Shown: in pieces, positions 17,918 through 26,178 of the stretch
How positions within the stretch are numbered: the stretch's first letter is position 1
How the letters are laid out: each line of letters begins with the position of its first letter
Assembly: GCF_007859945.1 (NCBI RefSeq)
Contig: NZ_SJPQ01000001.1
Span: 496,001-560,000 of the forward strand
Reading direction: 5' to 3'
DNA: 64,000 bases
Source of the DNA: Pseudobythopirellula maris
Lineage (GTDB): Bacteria; Planctomycetota; Planctomycetia; Pirellulales; Lacipirellulaceae
Position numbers and translations under genes: made by a program
Notes under the pieces: model-generated
Database searches by the model: none
Seen by the model: the letters and a program-made list of their open reading frames with translations, nothing else
Told to the model about the DNA's origin: nothing

Positions 17918-18880
17918 GTGCTCGAGATCCGGCCCTTCCGCAACTCGGACCCCCCCGCCTTGGCGGCGATTTGGCGGAGCCAGCCGCCGCAGCGTGGGCT
18001 GATGCAGCCCCTTTCGTCGGCGATTTTTGAACAGTGTGTGCTGTCTAAAATCTATTTCGACCGGGCCGGGCTGCTGGTCGCCACCCGCGAGGGAGAGCCG
18101 GTCGGCTTTGCCCACGCCGCCTTCGGGCCCGGCGACGGGGGCGAGTGTGTCGACTGCACGCTCGGCACCACGGCGATGCTGATGGTCCGCGGCGACGTGG
18201 ACGACCCCGCGATCGCCGACGCCCTGATCGGACGCAGCGAGGCTTACCAACGCGACCGCGGCGCATCGGTCCATTACGCCGGCGGCATCGACCCGCTCAA
18301 CGGCTTCTATCTCGGCCTGTACGGCGGCAGCGAGATGCCCGGCATCCTCGAGTCCGACCCGCGGCAGCTGGCTGCCTTCGAACGCAACCAGTACCAAGAG
18401 TCGGGCCGCGTGGTGGTGCTGCAGCGGCAGCTCGTTCGGTTCCGCCCCGACGCGAGCCGCGAGACACGCCTCGTGCGTCGCAAAGCGCAGTTCGCCCACA
18501 ACTTCTCGCCGTCGGCAAAGAACTGGTGGGACGCCTGCGTCTGCGGGCCGCTCGACCGCATGCGGTTCTCGCTGCTCATGCGCGGCCAGGAGCGGCCGGC
18601 GGCCAGCGTGACCTTCTGGGACCTCGAGCCGCTCGCTACGAGCTGGGGCATCCGCACCATGGGCATGCTCGACCTGCTGGTCGAGCCCGAGCACCGCCGC
18701 CAGCGGATGGCGACCTACCTGCTGAACGAGTCGTTCCGCGAACTGCTCAAGCGCGGCGTCACGATGATCGAAGCCCAAACCATGGCCGATAATCAGGCGG
18801 CCCTGGCCTTCTACCACAAGATGGGCTTCACGGCCGTGGACCACGGACGCGTGCTGCGGAGGGCGCCGCGCGACGGCTGA
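17918..18880 (+). CDS. Tandem GNAT-family N-acetyltransferase
   Basis: The 320-residue protein begins at GTG (MLEIRPFRNSDPPALAAIW) and has two GNAT-like halves. The first (about 1-150) is degenerate. The second (about 165-320) has the acetyl-CoA loop as VEPEHRRQRMATYLLNE and the closing motif NQAALAFYHKMGF. Such double GNAT proteins usually use one active half. The substrate is unknown. The start lies 62 bases after the acyltransferase gene, so it may be the last gene of the same transcript. No ATG is available near the domain start, which makes the GTG the best choice. Confidence 0.85.
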   Translation: MLEIRPFRNSDPPALAAIWRSQPPQRGLMQPLSSAIFEQCVLSKIYFDRAGLLVATREGEPVGFAHAAFGPGDGGECVDCTLGTTAMLMVRGDVDDPAIADALIGRSEAYQRDRGASVHYAGGIDPLNGFYLGLYGGSEMPGILESDPRQLAAFERNQYQESGRVVVLQRQLVRFRPDASRETRLVRRKAQFAHNFSPSAKNWWDACVCGPLDRMRFSLLMRGQERPAASVTFWDLEPLATSWGIRTMGMLDLLVEPEHRRQRMATYLLNESFRELLKRGVTMIEAQTMADNQAALAFYHKMGFTAVDHGRVLRRAPRDG

Positions 18881-19017
18881 TTCGACAAGTGCTCTTCGGG
18901 TGCAAGCTGTCTTGAGCCGCAAGCACTAGATCGTACTATCGATAGCCGTAGCGTTGTTTTCGCCATATCGACGTCGAATCACACCGCCACACACGCTACG
19001 CATCCGTGCGATTCGCA

Positions 19018-20238
19018 CTAGACGTGCGGACCGGCGTCATGGATGTGTCCCGATGACGGCCCCGCGTGCGGCGGGTCGACGCGGAAACGCTTTTTTACGG
19101 GCGCCGATTTCTTCGGCTTCGCGATGCGGCCGCGGCGGGCGATGCGGCGTTGGCGGCGACTGCGGAGGGCGACGAGGCAGATCTCGTGGCGGTTGAACGC
19201 CAGCTGTCGGACTCGCACGTCTTGGTAGCCCCACTTGCGCACGCGTTCGAGGTACGCAACGATCGCCTCGGGCGAGCCCATCGACTTCTCGAGCAGCTTG
19301 ATCGTGAGCACCAGACCGCGGATCGACACCTCGGGGTGCGAGACGATGCTCTCGACTGCGCTGAGCAAGGTTTCGGGGTCGACGTTCAGGTCGGCCGCCA
19401 GCCACTGGGCGGTCGAGAATTCGACCCGGCGGGCGTCTTGAACGCGCATCTGCAGCTGGTGGAAGTTCTCCTCGGCCTCGACCACCGGGTCGACCTTGGC
19501 CGGGTCGACGCCGAGGACCTGCATGCCCTCTTCGAGGAGCGCCTGGCTCGCCCCGCCCGGCGCGCAGCCGAGTTCGATCCAAACCTCGCCGGCCATGGTC
19601 GGCAGCCCGGCCCAGCGGAGCGACTCTTGCATCTTGAGGTACGCCCGCGAGACGGCGTGGCCCGGCAGTGCGAGGGGCATAACGCCGCCGGCGAAGCGGT
19701 CGCTGCGGTTCGCCACGCGGTGGGCCCCGATCCACCAGCGGTCGGGCTCGACGAGGGCCACGTCGAGCACGCGGGCGCCGTTGCCGGTCTCGCGCGAGGC
19801 GAGCAGCTCGCGGTCGCCCGCCGAGGCCTGCGGGGCCGACGAGCGGAGGGCGGCCTCGGCCGCACGGCTCTCGTCGGTGGGGCCCGGCTCGACGCCCTGC
19901 TGGCCGGGCAATGCGGTGTCGCGGCGCCAGACGTGCAGGCCCAGCTTGGGGCAGGCCTCGACGTACGCGGCGACGGCCGGCTCCTCCCACACCGCGGCGG
20001 CGAGCTCTTCGTTCGACTCGCCGGTCACGCTGCCCAGCGACAGACCGATCGTGCGGGCGAACACCAGGTGAGGCGCCTGGAAGCGGTCGAGATTGGCGGG
20101 CTTATCGAGCTTAAAAGTCACAAAACCGGGCCGCGAGTACGCGAACTTCCAGTTCGGCACGCGCGCGGCGACCTCGGACTTCAACGCCAGCTCCGCTCCC
20201 GGCTGGCAGACACAGAACACAAACTCGCTTTCGATCAT
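19018..20238 (-). CDS. rlmM: RlmM-like 23S rRNA 2'-O-ribose methyltransferase
   Basis: E. coli RlmM methylates C2498 of 23S rRNA using S-adenosylmethionine. The 406-residue protein has an N-terminal THUMP-like region (about 1-180) and an FtsJ-type Rossmann domain: VWIELGCAPGGASQALLEEG for cofactor binding, LAADLNVDPE, and VLTIKLLEKS, which contribute the Lys and Asp residues of the methyl-transfer site. The C-terminal tail is very basic (RRQRRIARRGRIAKPKK), suited to RNA binding. The frame stays open upstream to 20406, but the extra 56 residues are encoded by the repeat at 20281-20423; the ATG at 20238 begins the domain. The exact target nucleotide is inferred from the family. Confidence 0.85.
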   Translation of the reverse strand: MIESEFVFCVCQPGAELALKSEVAARVPNWKFAYSRPGFVTFKLDKPANLDRFQAPHLVFARTIGLSLGSVTGESNEELAAAVWEEPAVAAYVEACPKLGLHVWRRDTALPGQQGVEPGPTDESRAAEAALRSSAPQASAGDRELLASRETGNGARVLDVALVEPDRWWIGAHRVANRSDRFAGGVMPLALPGHAVSRAYLKMQESLRWAGLPTMAGEVWIELGCAPGGASQALLEEGMQVLGVDPAKVDPVVEAEENFHQLQMRVQDARRVEFSTAQWLAADLNVDPETLLSAVESIVSHPEVSIRGLVLTIKLLEKSMGSPEAIVAYLERVRKWGYQDVRVRQLAFNRHEICLVALRSRRQRRIARRGRIAKPKKSAPVKKRFRVDPPHAGPSSGHIHDAGPHV

Positions 20239-20280
20239 CGTCCTACTATAGCAAGGCGAACCCCAGGTCCGGGAAAGGAA

Positions 20281-20423
20281 CCGCCAAGACGCCAAGGACC
20301 CCATGTCACCTGTAGGGACCGCCCTCTGTGGCGGTCCAGCCCCGGCGGGCAGGCCCGGTCCTGGAGAGAGTTCTGAAGAGCCTGTACTCGGCGCCCGGAA
20401 CGCCACAGAGGGCGTTCCCTACA
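20281..20423. repeat. Paired-hairpin inverted repeat with compensatory changes, between rlmM and the helicase gene
   Basis: Arms 20311-20337 and 20397-20423 are reverse complements at 25 of 27 positions. Each arm is itself a hairpin: GGACCGCC-CTCTGT-GGCGGTCC on the left and GGAACGCC-ACAGAG-GGCGTTCC on the right. The two differences between the arms are the two sides of one base pair (C:G against A:T), so each hairpin stays perfect. The motif CCGCCAAGACGCCAAG at 20281-20296 is shared with the element at 3867-4040. The right arm ends one base before the helicase stop codon. Confidence 0.88.
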
Positions 20424-20424
20424 G

Positions 20425-22740
20425 CTATCTGCCCGCCGGCCGCAGGGGGCTGTAGGCCAGGACGAACCGCTTCTCGCCCGCGGTGGCGAATTTGACGGTT
20501 GCCCGCCGCGCCTGGCCGGCGCCGCTGAGCGTGGCGATCTTGCCCGGGCCGAACTCCGGGTGCAGCACCGCCATGCCGACCCGGAACACGTCGGGCGAGA
20601 CCCGCGGCGGCTTGTCGTCGGCTTCTTGCTCGGCGCCGCCGAGCGAGGCGGCGGTTTTCACCCCGATGGCGGCGAGGTCGAGCTCGGGCTTCGGCTTCGG
20701 TCGCCCGGCCCGCTCGGCCGCTTCTTCTTCGCTGAGCTGTGAAAAGTCGTCGGCGTCCGCCACGGCCTGCTCGGCTTGCCACTCGAGCATCTCCCAGTCG
20801 TCGGCCGGCGCTTGATCGACGATCTCCATCTCGTCACGCGGCAGCTCCATCAGGAAACCGCTGGGGATCGAGATCCGCCGCTGGCCGCGGAAGTCGCGCC
20901 GCTGCGCGTAGCTGAGCTGCAGCTGCTGCTCCGCCCGCGTGATGCCGACAAACGCCAACCGGCGTTCCTCCTCGTGCTGCACCGGGTCGCGCAGCGAACG
21001 CTCGTGCGGCAGGATGCCGTCCTCCACGGCGATGAGGAACACCGACGGGAACTCGAGCCCCTTGGCGGCGTGCAGCGTCATGAGCGTCACCTTGTCGCTG
21101 TCGTCCTCCCAGCTGTCGGTCTCGTTCACGAGCCAGGCGCGCTCCAGGTAGTCCTCGAGAGTGGGGTCTTCGTTCTCTTCGTCGAACTGGCGGGCGTCGG
21201 TCAGCAGCTCCTCGATGTTGGCCAGGCGGTTCTCGTCCTCCTCGCTCTCGCCGGCGACCAGGTGGTCGCGGTAGCCGCTCTCGGTGAGCACGGCGCCGAT
21301 CGCCTCCTCGACCGGACCGCCCACATAATCGGCGAGCCGGTCGACGATCGTGACGAACTTGCCCACCGCGGTCGCCGACCGCTTGGCGAGCGTCTCGATG
21401 AGCCCCGCCTCGCGGGCCGCGTCGAGCATCGTCACGCCGAACCGGTTGGCGTGGCCGGCGAGCTGCTCGATCGTCTTCTTGCCGATCCCCCGAGGCGGGC
21501 TGTTGATGGTGCGCTCCAACGCCAGGTCGTCGCGGGGGTTGTTCATCAGCTGGCAGTAGGCCAGCACGTCCTTGATCTCTTTGCGCTGATAAAACTCTTG
21601 GCCGCGGACCATCTGGAACGGCACGCGCTCGGCCCGCATCGCCTTCTCGACCGCCCGCGAGAGGGCGTTGGTGCGGTAGAAGATGGCGTAGTCGCTCGCC
21701 TTGCGCACGCCCGAGTCGATCGCCGCGCGGATCTGCTGAGCGATGCCGCGCGCCTCGGCGTCGCCGTCGGCGTACGAGACGAGCCGCACGGGTTGGCCCT
21801 CTTCGTTGTCGGTGAACAGCGACTTGGCCTTGCGTTTGACGTTGTGGGCGATCAACGCGTCGGCGGCCCGCAGCACGCTCTTCGTGCTGCGGTAGTTCTG
21901 CTCGAGCCTGACGACCTTCACCTCGGGGTAGTCCGACTCGAACTCGAGGATGTTGTTCAGGTCGGCGCCGCGCCAGCCGTAAATCGACTGGTCGGGGTCG
22001 CCCGTGGCCGCCAGGTTGGGGTGATCGACCGACAGTGCGCGGAGGATCACGTACTGCGCCCGGTTCGTGTCTTGGTACTCGTCGACCAGCACGTAGCGGA
22101 ACCGCTCGTCGAGCTCGGCGCGGAGCTCGGCGTTGTCGTGCAGCAGCTTGGCGACGTGCAGCAGCAGGTCGTCGAAGTCGACGGCGGCCGACTCGAGCAG
22201 CTTCTTCTGGTACGCGGGGTAGACCTTGGCCACGACGCCCGACAGCGGGCTCTCGCGGCGCGGCTTGTACTCGTCGGCGGTGATCAGCTTGTTCTTGGCG
22301 CCGCTGATCGCCGCGGCGATGCGGTCGGCCGTGTAATGCAGCGGGTTGATCTTCTCCGCCTCGACCACCCGCTTGAGCGTGTGCCGAACGTCGGTCGTGT
22401 CGTAGATCGTGAAGTTGGGCGCCAGGCCGAGCAGGTCGCCATGCCGACGCAAGATCTTGGCGCCGAAGCGGTGGAACGTGCTCATCCAAACCCGCTCGCC
22501 CGGCGCCAAGCGGTCGAGACGGCGGCGCATCTCGTCGGCGGCCTTGTTGGTGAACGTGAGGGCCAGGATCTGCCGGGCGTTGACCCCCTGCGACAGCAGG
22601 TGGGCCACCCGGTGGGTGACGACCCGTGTCTTGCCGCTGCCCGGCCCGGCCAGCACGAGCATCGGCCCCTCGAGGTGCCGCACCGCCTGGCGTTGGGCGT
22701 CGTTCAGGCCCACGAGCAGCGGGTGGTCGTCGGGCGTCAT
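20425..22740 (-). CDS. pcrA: UvrD/PcrA-type superfamily 1 DNA helicase
   Basis: This ATP-dependent 3'-5' helicase acts in nucleotide excision and mismatch repair and in removal of proteins from DNA. The 771-residue protein shows the SF1A motifs in order: LNDAQRQAV (Q motif), Walker A AGPGSGKT at 31-38, ALTFTNKAADEMRRR, VDEYQDTNRAQ (Walker B), ATGDPDQSIYGWRGAD, LEQNYRST, VTLMTLHAAKGLEFPSVF and FVGITRAEQQL. Near the C-terminus is a short domain (FRVGMAVLHPEFGPGKIATL) found in PcrA-type helicases. The ATG at 22740 is preceded by AAGGAA at good distance; an extension upstream has no family residues. PcrA and UvrD cannot be told apart with certainty. Confidence 0.95.
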   Translation of the reverse strand: MTPDDHPLLVGLNDAQRQAVRHLEGPMLVLAGPGSGKTRVVTHRVAHLLSQGVNARQILALTFTNKAADEMRRRLDRLAPGERVWMSTFHRFGAKILRRHGDLLGLAPNFTIYDTTDVRHTLKRVVEAEKINPLHYTADRIAAAISGAKNKLITADEYKPRRESPLSGVVAKVYPAYQKKLLESAAVDFDDLLLHVAKLLHDNAELRAELDERFRYVLVDEYQDTNRAQYVILRALSVDHPNLAATGDPDQSIYGWRGADLNNILEFESDYPEVKVVRLEQNYRSTKSVLRAADALIAHNVKRKAKSLFTDNEEGQPVRLVSYADGDAEARGIAQQIRAAIDSGVRKASDYAIFYRTNALSRAVEKAMRAERVPFQMVRGQEFYQRKEIKDVLAYCQLMNNPRDDLALERTINSPPRGIGKKTIEQLAGHANRFGVTMLDAAREAGLIETLAKRSATAVGKFVTIVDRLADYVGGPVEEAIGAVLTESGYRDHLVAGESEEDENRLANIEELLTDARQFDEENEDPTLEDYLERAWLVNETDSWEDDSDKVTLMTLHAAKGLEFPSVFLIAVEDGILPHERSLRDPVQHEEERRLAFVGITRAEQQLQLSYAQRRDFRGQRRISIPSGFLMELPRDEMEIVDQAPADDWEMLEWQAEQAVADADDFSQLSEEEAAERAGRPKPKPELDLAAIGVKTAASLGGAEQEADDKPPRVSPDVFRVGMAVLHPEFGPGKIATLSGAGQARRATVKFATAGEKRFVLAYSPLRPAGR

Positions 22741-22999
22741 GGGCGTAACTTCCTTGCAAGCATCCGGCGGACGGCGCGAAGCAGCGCCGCTATCACCAGT
22801 GTATTCCGAGGGGCGCGACAGAGACCATAGGCGCCGCTCCACCAGCAAGCCACGCAGGCGAGCCGACGGGCGTAAGCCCCCGGCGCCATCGAGCAACCAG
22901 CCGACCTCCGTAGCAAGACCAACTGCGGCAACTCAAGCCCCCGGTATTTAGCCTGGTGGATTTGGGGGAATCCGCCAGTGTGGAAAAAATGGTGGAAGC

Positions 23000-23030
23000 T
23001 TGACGAAAACCGGTCTTGTTCCGCTACAAT
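23000..23030 (+). promoter_or_regulatory. Probable sigma70-type promoter of the alpha-CTD gene
   Basis: TTGACG at 23000-23005 and TACAAT at 23025-23030 are separated by 19 bases, slightly long but in range. The local sequence is AT-rich (GGAAAAAATGG upstream) in an otherwise GC-rich region. Initiation here would give a leader of nearly 300 nt before the ATG at 23332. Confidence 0.55.
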
Positions 23031-23331
23031 CTCCGGCAGTTCCACCAAGATTGGTGACACGCTTCGCGATGGCGACCCCGGGACGGGGCCGCGGCGAGAC
23101 GTTCCGCTAGGACGCACACCGACTTCTAACTCTGGACCACGGCGGGCCCACGAACGCGGGCCCGCACCCGTGTGGTTCTGAGCGGTACGGCGTCTGAGCC
23201 GGCCGCTAGCTCTAAGCTCCGCGGCTTGGCGCCCGGGATGGCTGCGCCGCCGGCTCGATGGCTCGTCGGTCGGTTCGATCGTGGCGTGTGTCGCCGGTCC
23301 CCCACCACCACCGCAAGGGAGGGATCCCCTC
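23031..23331 (+). other. Long GC-rich untranslated leader of the alpha-CTD gene
   Basis: About 300 bases lie between the predicted promoter and the ATG, with no convincing gene on either strand. Several self-complementary pieces are visible, for example GCGGGCCCACGAACGCGGGCCCGC around 23132-23165 in part, and CGGGACGGGGCCGCGG near 23090. I could not match it to a known riboswitch, 6S, SRP, tmRNA or RNase P. It may be a structured regulatory leader or hold an unrecognised small RNA. Confidence 0.35.
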
Positions 23332-23595
23332 ATGTCGCGCATTCCACTCGACACCGTCCAGATGCAAGCGGACAGCATGAAAGAGCGGCTCGAGATGAGC
23401 ACCGCGGAGATCGGGCTCGCAGTTCGCACGACGAACTGTCTCGAAGAGAAGGGCGTGTTCACCGTGAACGACCTGCTGCATTGCACGCCCGAAGACCTGC
23501 TGAGCATCTCGAACTTCGGCGAAAAAACGCTCGACGAGGTTTACAAAGCGCTCGAGAACGTCGGTTTCCGCCGGCCCCCGCGGCTCGCCAAGTGA
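23332..23595 (+). CDS. Free-standing RNA polymerase alpha-subunit C-terminal domain protein
   Basis: The 87-residue protein aligns without gaps to the alpha-CTD of E. coli RpoA, the module that binds UP-element DNA and activators. The DNA-contact residues are kept at matching spacing: R32, N35, C36 and L37 (for R265, N268, C269, L270), G63 and K65 (for G296, K298) and E69 (for E302); S299 is Thr66. The helix-hairpin-helix segment is LLSISNFGEKTLDEVYKAL. No N-terminal assembly domain is present, so it cannot replace RpoA. It could bind DNA or activators alone, or compete with the polymerase. The ATG is preceded by GGGAGG. A promoter, a long leader and a terminator make it a single-gene unit. 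Confidence 0.88.
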   Translation: MSRIPLDTVQMQADSMKERLEMSTAEIGLAVRTTNCLEEKGVFTVNDLLHCTPEDLLSISNFGEKTLDEVYKALENVGFRRPPRLAK

Positions 23596-23633
23596 GCCGA
23601 GGCGCCGTGCGACCGGGCGTGTTATAAGGGAGG

Positions 23634-23657
23634 GCGGGCGGCCTGTGCGCCGCCCGC
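23634..23657 (+). terminator. Terminator hairpin after the alpha-CTD gene
   Basis: GCGGGCGGC (23634-23642) pairs perfectly with GCCGCCCGC (23649-23657) across a six-base loop, followed by TTCCTT. It lies 38 bases after the stop codon, where an intrinsic terminator would be expected. Confidence 0.6.
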
Positions 23658-23702
23658 TTCCTTCACCGAGCCCGCGCGCCGTCCCCCGCCACGCCCCAGC
23701 CG

Positions 23703-25073
23703 ATGCCCGTCCGCTTTCCTCTGCTGCTGATCAAGAAGCGCGGCAAGCGGAGCACCGTCTCGCGCCTCGGCGCTAGGCTCGGCGAGGTCTTCTACAATTT
23801 GGTGATCATCGCCGCCGGCGCCGTCGGTGGCTGGTGGGTCGTCACGGACGCCTTGCTGCCCGACCTGCGGCTCTACCGCGACGTGGGACGCTTTGTCGAA
23901 ACCACCGGCCGGGTGATCGACGCCCGCGTGATCACCCGACCCGGCTTGGCCGAGCAAGAGTACAGCCCCGAGCTGCTCGTCGTGTTCCACACTCCCGCGG
24001 GAGAGCGGCACACGACCTGGACCCGTCACGGCGTGGGCCGCGACGCCCCGAGCGAGCTCGACGCCCAACGGGCGCTCAAGGCGTTTCCGATCGGCACGGA
24101 GCTGCCTTGCTGGCATGACCCGGCCGACCACGACCGCGTGTTGCTGAGCCCAAGCCGGCCGTGGCAGCCGTGGCTGCAATTACTCATCCCGCTGTCGCTG
24201 ATCTTGGTCGGCGTGGTGGGCGTGGTGCGGGCCTTGCTCAAGACACGCGTCTCGCCCGAGATGCGATCGGCCATGCGTCGCCGTGGCGTGGATGTCGAGC
24301 TGCTCGAGACCGGCTCTCCGAGGCCGACGCTGGCGGCGGCGTTGCCCCCCGTGGCGACGGCGAGCGACAGCCCCGGCGTGCGGCTGGCCCACCGGCTGCC
24401 GATCGACGGCGAGCGCGGCTGGCGGCTGGTCGGCATGGCGATCATCTGCCTGCTATGGAACGGGCTGGCCTTGTTGTTCATCTTCCAATTGGCCGCCGAC
24501 TTTTTCTCCGGCGAGCGGCCCGTGATGGTCAGCCTGATCGTCGCCCCGCTGGCGATCACCGGCGGCTGGCTCGCCTACTCGCTGCTGTGCGACGCCTGGA
24601 GCCCCGGCGCCGGCGGGCTCACGCAGATCGAGGTGTCGCGGTGGCCGCTCCGCTCGGGCGAGACGTGCGAGGCCCTGCTGATCCAGAAGGGCCAAACGCG
24701 TGTTCGCGAGCTGACCGTCGCGCTCGTCTGCGAAGAGGTCGCCACCTACCACCAGGGGACCGACTCGCGGACCGCGACCGAAGAGGTTTACCGCAAGAAG
24801 CTGGTCGCCGAGGGCCGATTCGACGTCGAGAACGAAGCGGGCTACGAGCGGCCCTTCAGCTTCACGCCGCCGGCCGATGGGCCCGCGTCTTTCGTCTCGC
24901 CCCACAACGAGGTTCGTTGGCTGCTCGAGGCCCGGGTGGCGTCGCGGCGTTGGCCCGAATTCAAGCGCCGCTTCGAGCTGTGCGTCTACCCCGCCAGCTG
25001 GCCGGTCGGCGCCGCCGAGGCGCAGACTAACGACGCGTTGGCCCTCACCACGCAACAGGAGACCTTGGTGTGA
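23703..25073 (+). CDS. DUF3592-type membrane protein
   Basis: The 456-residue protein has hydrophobic helices at about 30-50, 158-180, 235-262 and 272-292. Between the first two lies a beta-rich domain typical of DUF3592 proteins (RFVETTGRVIDARVITRPG, then CWHDPADHDRVLLSP), and after the last is a soluble domain of about 160 residues (LRSGETCEALLIQKGQTRV) resembling an arrestin-like beta sandwich. No catalytic motif is visible. The stop codon overlaps the GTG start of the next gene, so the three genes 23703-26178 form a tightly coupled operon. Function is unknown. Confidence 0.72.
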   Translation: MPVRFPLLLIKKRGKRSTVSRLGARLGEVFYNLVIIAAGAVGGWWVVTDALLPDLRLYRDVGRFVETTGRVIDARVITRPGLAEQEYSPELLVVFHTPAGERHTTWTRHGVGRDAPSELDAQRALKAFPIGTELPCWHDPADHDRVLLSPSRPWQPWLQLLIPLSLILVGVVGVVRALLKTRVSPEMRSAMRRRGVDVELLETGSPRPTLAAALPPVATASDSPGVRLAHRLPIDGERGWRLVGMAIICLLWNGLALLFIFQLAADFFSGERPVMVSLIVAPLAITGGWLAYSLLCDAWSPGAGGLTQIEVSRWPLRSGETCEALLIQKGQTRVRELTVALVCEEVATYHQGTDSRTATEEVYRKKLVAEGRFDVENEAGYERPFSFTPPADGPASFVSPHNEVRWLLEARVASRRWPEFKRRFELCVYPASWPVGAAEAQTNDALALTTQQETLV

Positions 25074-25552
25074 GCCAAATGCCGCCTCCGATGAACCCGC
25101 TGCCGGCGCTCGTGCCGGAGGTCTGGATCGAGCACGGCGCCAAGCAGCTCGCGGCCGGCGAGCGGCTCGACGGGCGATTCCGCGTGAAGGGCTGGCGAGA
25201 GACGCGAGCCTACGCCTGCGAGGTGTCGGTCTTGTGGTACACGGCCGGCAAGGGCGAAGAGGACACCTCGGTCCATGAGTTCTTACGCTACCGCCTGCCC
25301 GACAAGGATGGGCCGTCCGAAACAGCCGATCGTTTAGATCCGTCGCAGCCGGTCGCTTTCTCGACCCGCTTGCCTTACAGCCCGTTGAGCTACGACGGCG
25401 TGATCGTGAAGGTCTGCTGGTGCGTGCGGCTGCGGGTGCTGCTGCCGCGCGACCGCAGCGTGGTTTGTGAAACGTCCTTCGCGTTGGTCGGCCCGAACGA
25501 CGCCAAGGGAGAATCGCCCTCCCACACGGCGGACAAAGAGGCTGCGCCGTGA
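25070..25552 (+). CDS. Small arrestin-like beta-sandwich protein of unknown function
   Basis: The 160-residue protein has no signal or membrane segment. It is mostly beta strands: AAGERLDGRFRVKGW, ACEVSVLWYTAGKG, FSTRLPYSPLSYDGVIVKV and CWCVRLRVLLPRDRSVV. This order resembles the C-terminal sandwich of arrestin or Spo0M-like proteins and the soluble tail of the preceding protein. The GTG start overlaps the previous stop by four bases, and its own stop overlaps the next GTG. I do not recognise a named family. Confidence 0.7.
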   Translation: MSQMPPPMNPLPALVPEVWIEHGAKQLAAGERLDGRFRVKGWRETRAYACEVSVLWYTAGKGEEDTSVHEFLRYRLPDKDGPSETADRLDPSQPVAFSTRLPYSPLSYDGVIVKVCWCVRLRVLLPRDRSVVCETSFALVGPNDAKGESPSHTADKEAAP

Positions 25553-26178
25553 CGCCCGCCCTCGCAACACTCGGGCCGCGCGAAGCCCCATGCCCTTCTC
25601 GCGACAGCAACCCGTTCTCGACCTGCTGGACCCGCCCGGGCGCGTTGCCGTTTGTCTTCCCCGTGGGGCGAGACGCCGACACGATGGTCGACGCCCTGGC
25701 GTCGCATGGCTGGCGCGGCCAGCTCTGCGGTCCGCACGGCGTGGGGAAAACGACTCTGCTCGTCGCGCTAAGGGAGCGGCTCCTAGAACGTGGCGTACGC
25801 GTGATCGAATGGCCCGCACCCGTTCAATCCGCATCGATTGGCCACGGCGGAGAACAAGCCGTGTGGGTCGTCGATGGCTTTGAGCGTTTCAACGCTTTGC
25901 GGCGGTGCTGGGTCACGCGGCAAGCGCGAAGCCGAGGCTTGGGGCTGTTGGTCACCACCCACCGCCCGGCGAGGCTGCCGATGCTGGCAAGCTGGCGGCC
26001 CGACGACCGGTTGGTCTTGTCGCTGTTCGACACGCTCACCGAACGTCGCCCCACGCCGCTGAGCCACGCAGACGCGCTGGCTTGCTGGCGCCGTTCGGAG
26101 GGGAATCTCCGGGAGACTTGGTTCGACCTCTACGACCTGCACGAGCAAGCCGTGCGTTCGTCGGCCGCTCGTTTCTGA
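25549..26178 (+). CDS. P-loop ATPase of unknown function
   Basis: The 209-residue protein has a clear Walker A motif, CGPHGVGKTTLL, and a Walker B-like strand, EQAVWVVDGFERF, followed by GLGLLVTTHRPARLP in the place of a sensor 1 motif. This is the layout of a small AAA/ATPase-like domain. The final third (ALACWRRSEGNLRETWFDLYD) resembles the lid region. It overlaps the previous gene by four bases, so the ATPase is made together with the DUF3592-type membrane protein and the arrestin-like protein. It may be a regulatory ATPase for that membrane protein; this is inference. Confidence 0.75.
   Translation: MTPALATLGPREAPCPSRDSNPFSTCWTRPGALPFVFPVGRDADTMVDALASHGWRGQLCGPHGVGKTTLLVALRERLLERGVRVIEWPAPVQSASIGHGGEQAVWVVDGFERFNALRRCWVTRQARSRGLGLLVTTHRPARLPMLASWRPDDRLVLSLFDTLTERRPTPLSHADALACWRRSEGNLRETWFDLYDLHEQAVRSSAARF

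Noticed and set aside
20239-20406. N-terminal extension of the RlmM-like protein
   Set aside because: It is encoded by the hairpin repeat at 20281-20423 and shares the peptide LASWRF with the false extension of endonuclease IV.
20776-22830. 684-codon plus-strand frame opposite the helicase
   Set aside because: Random composition (Leu, Val, Arg, His), no signal or domain; the helicase motifs are on the other strand.
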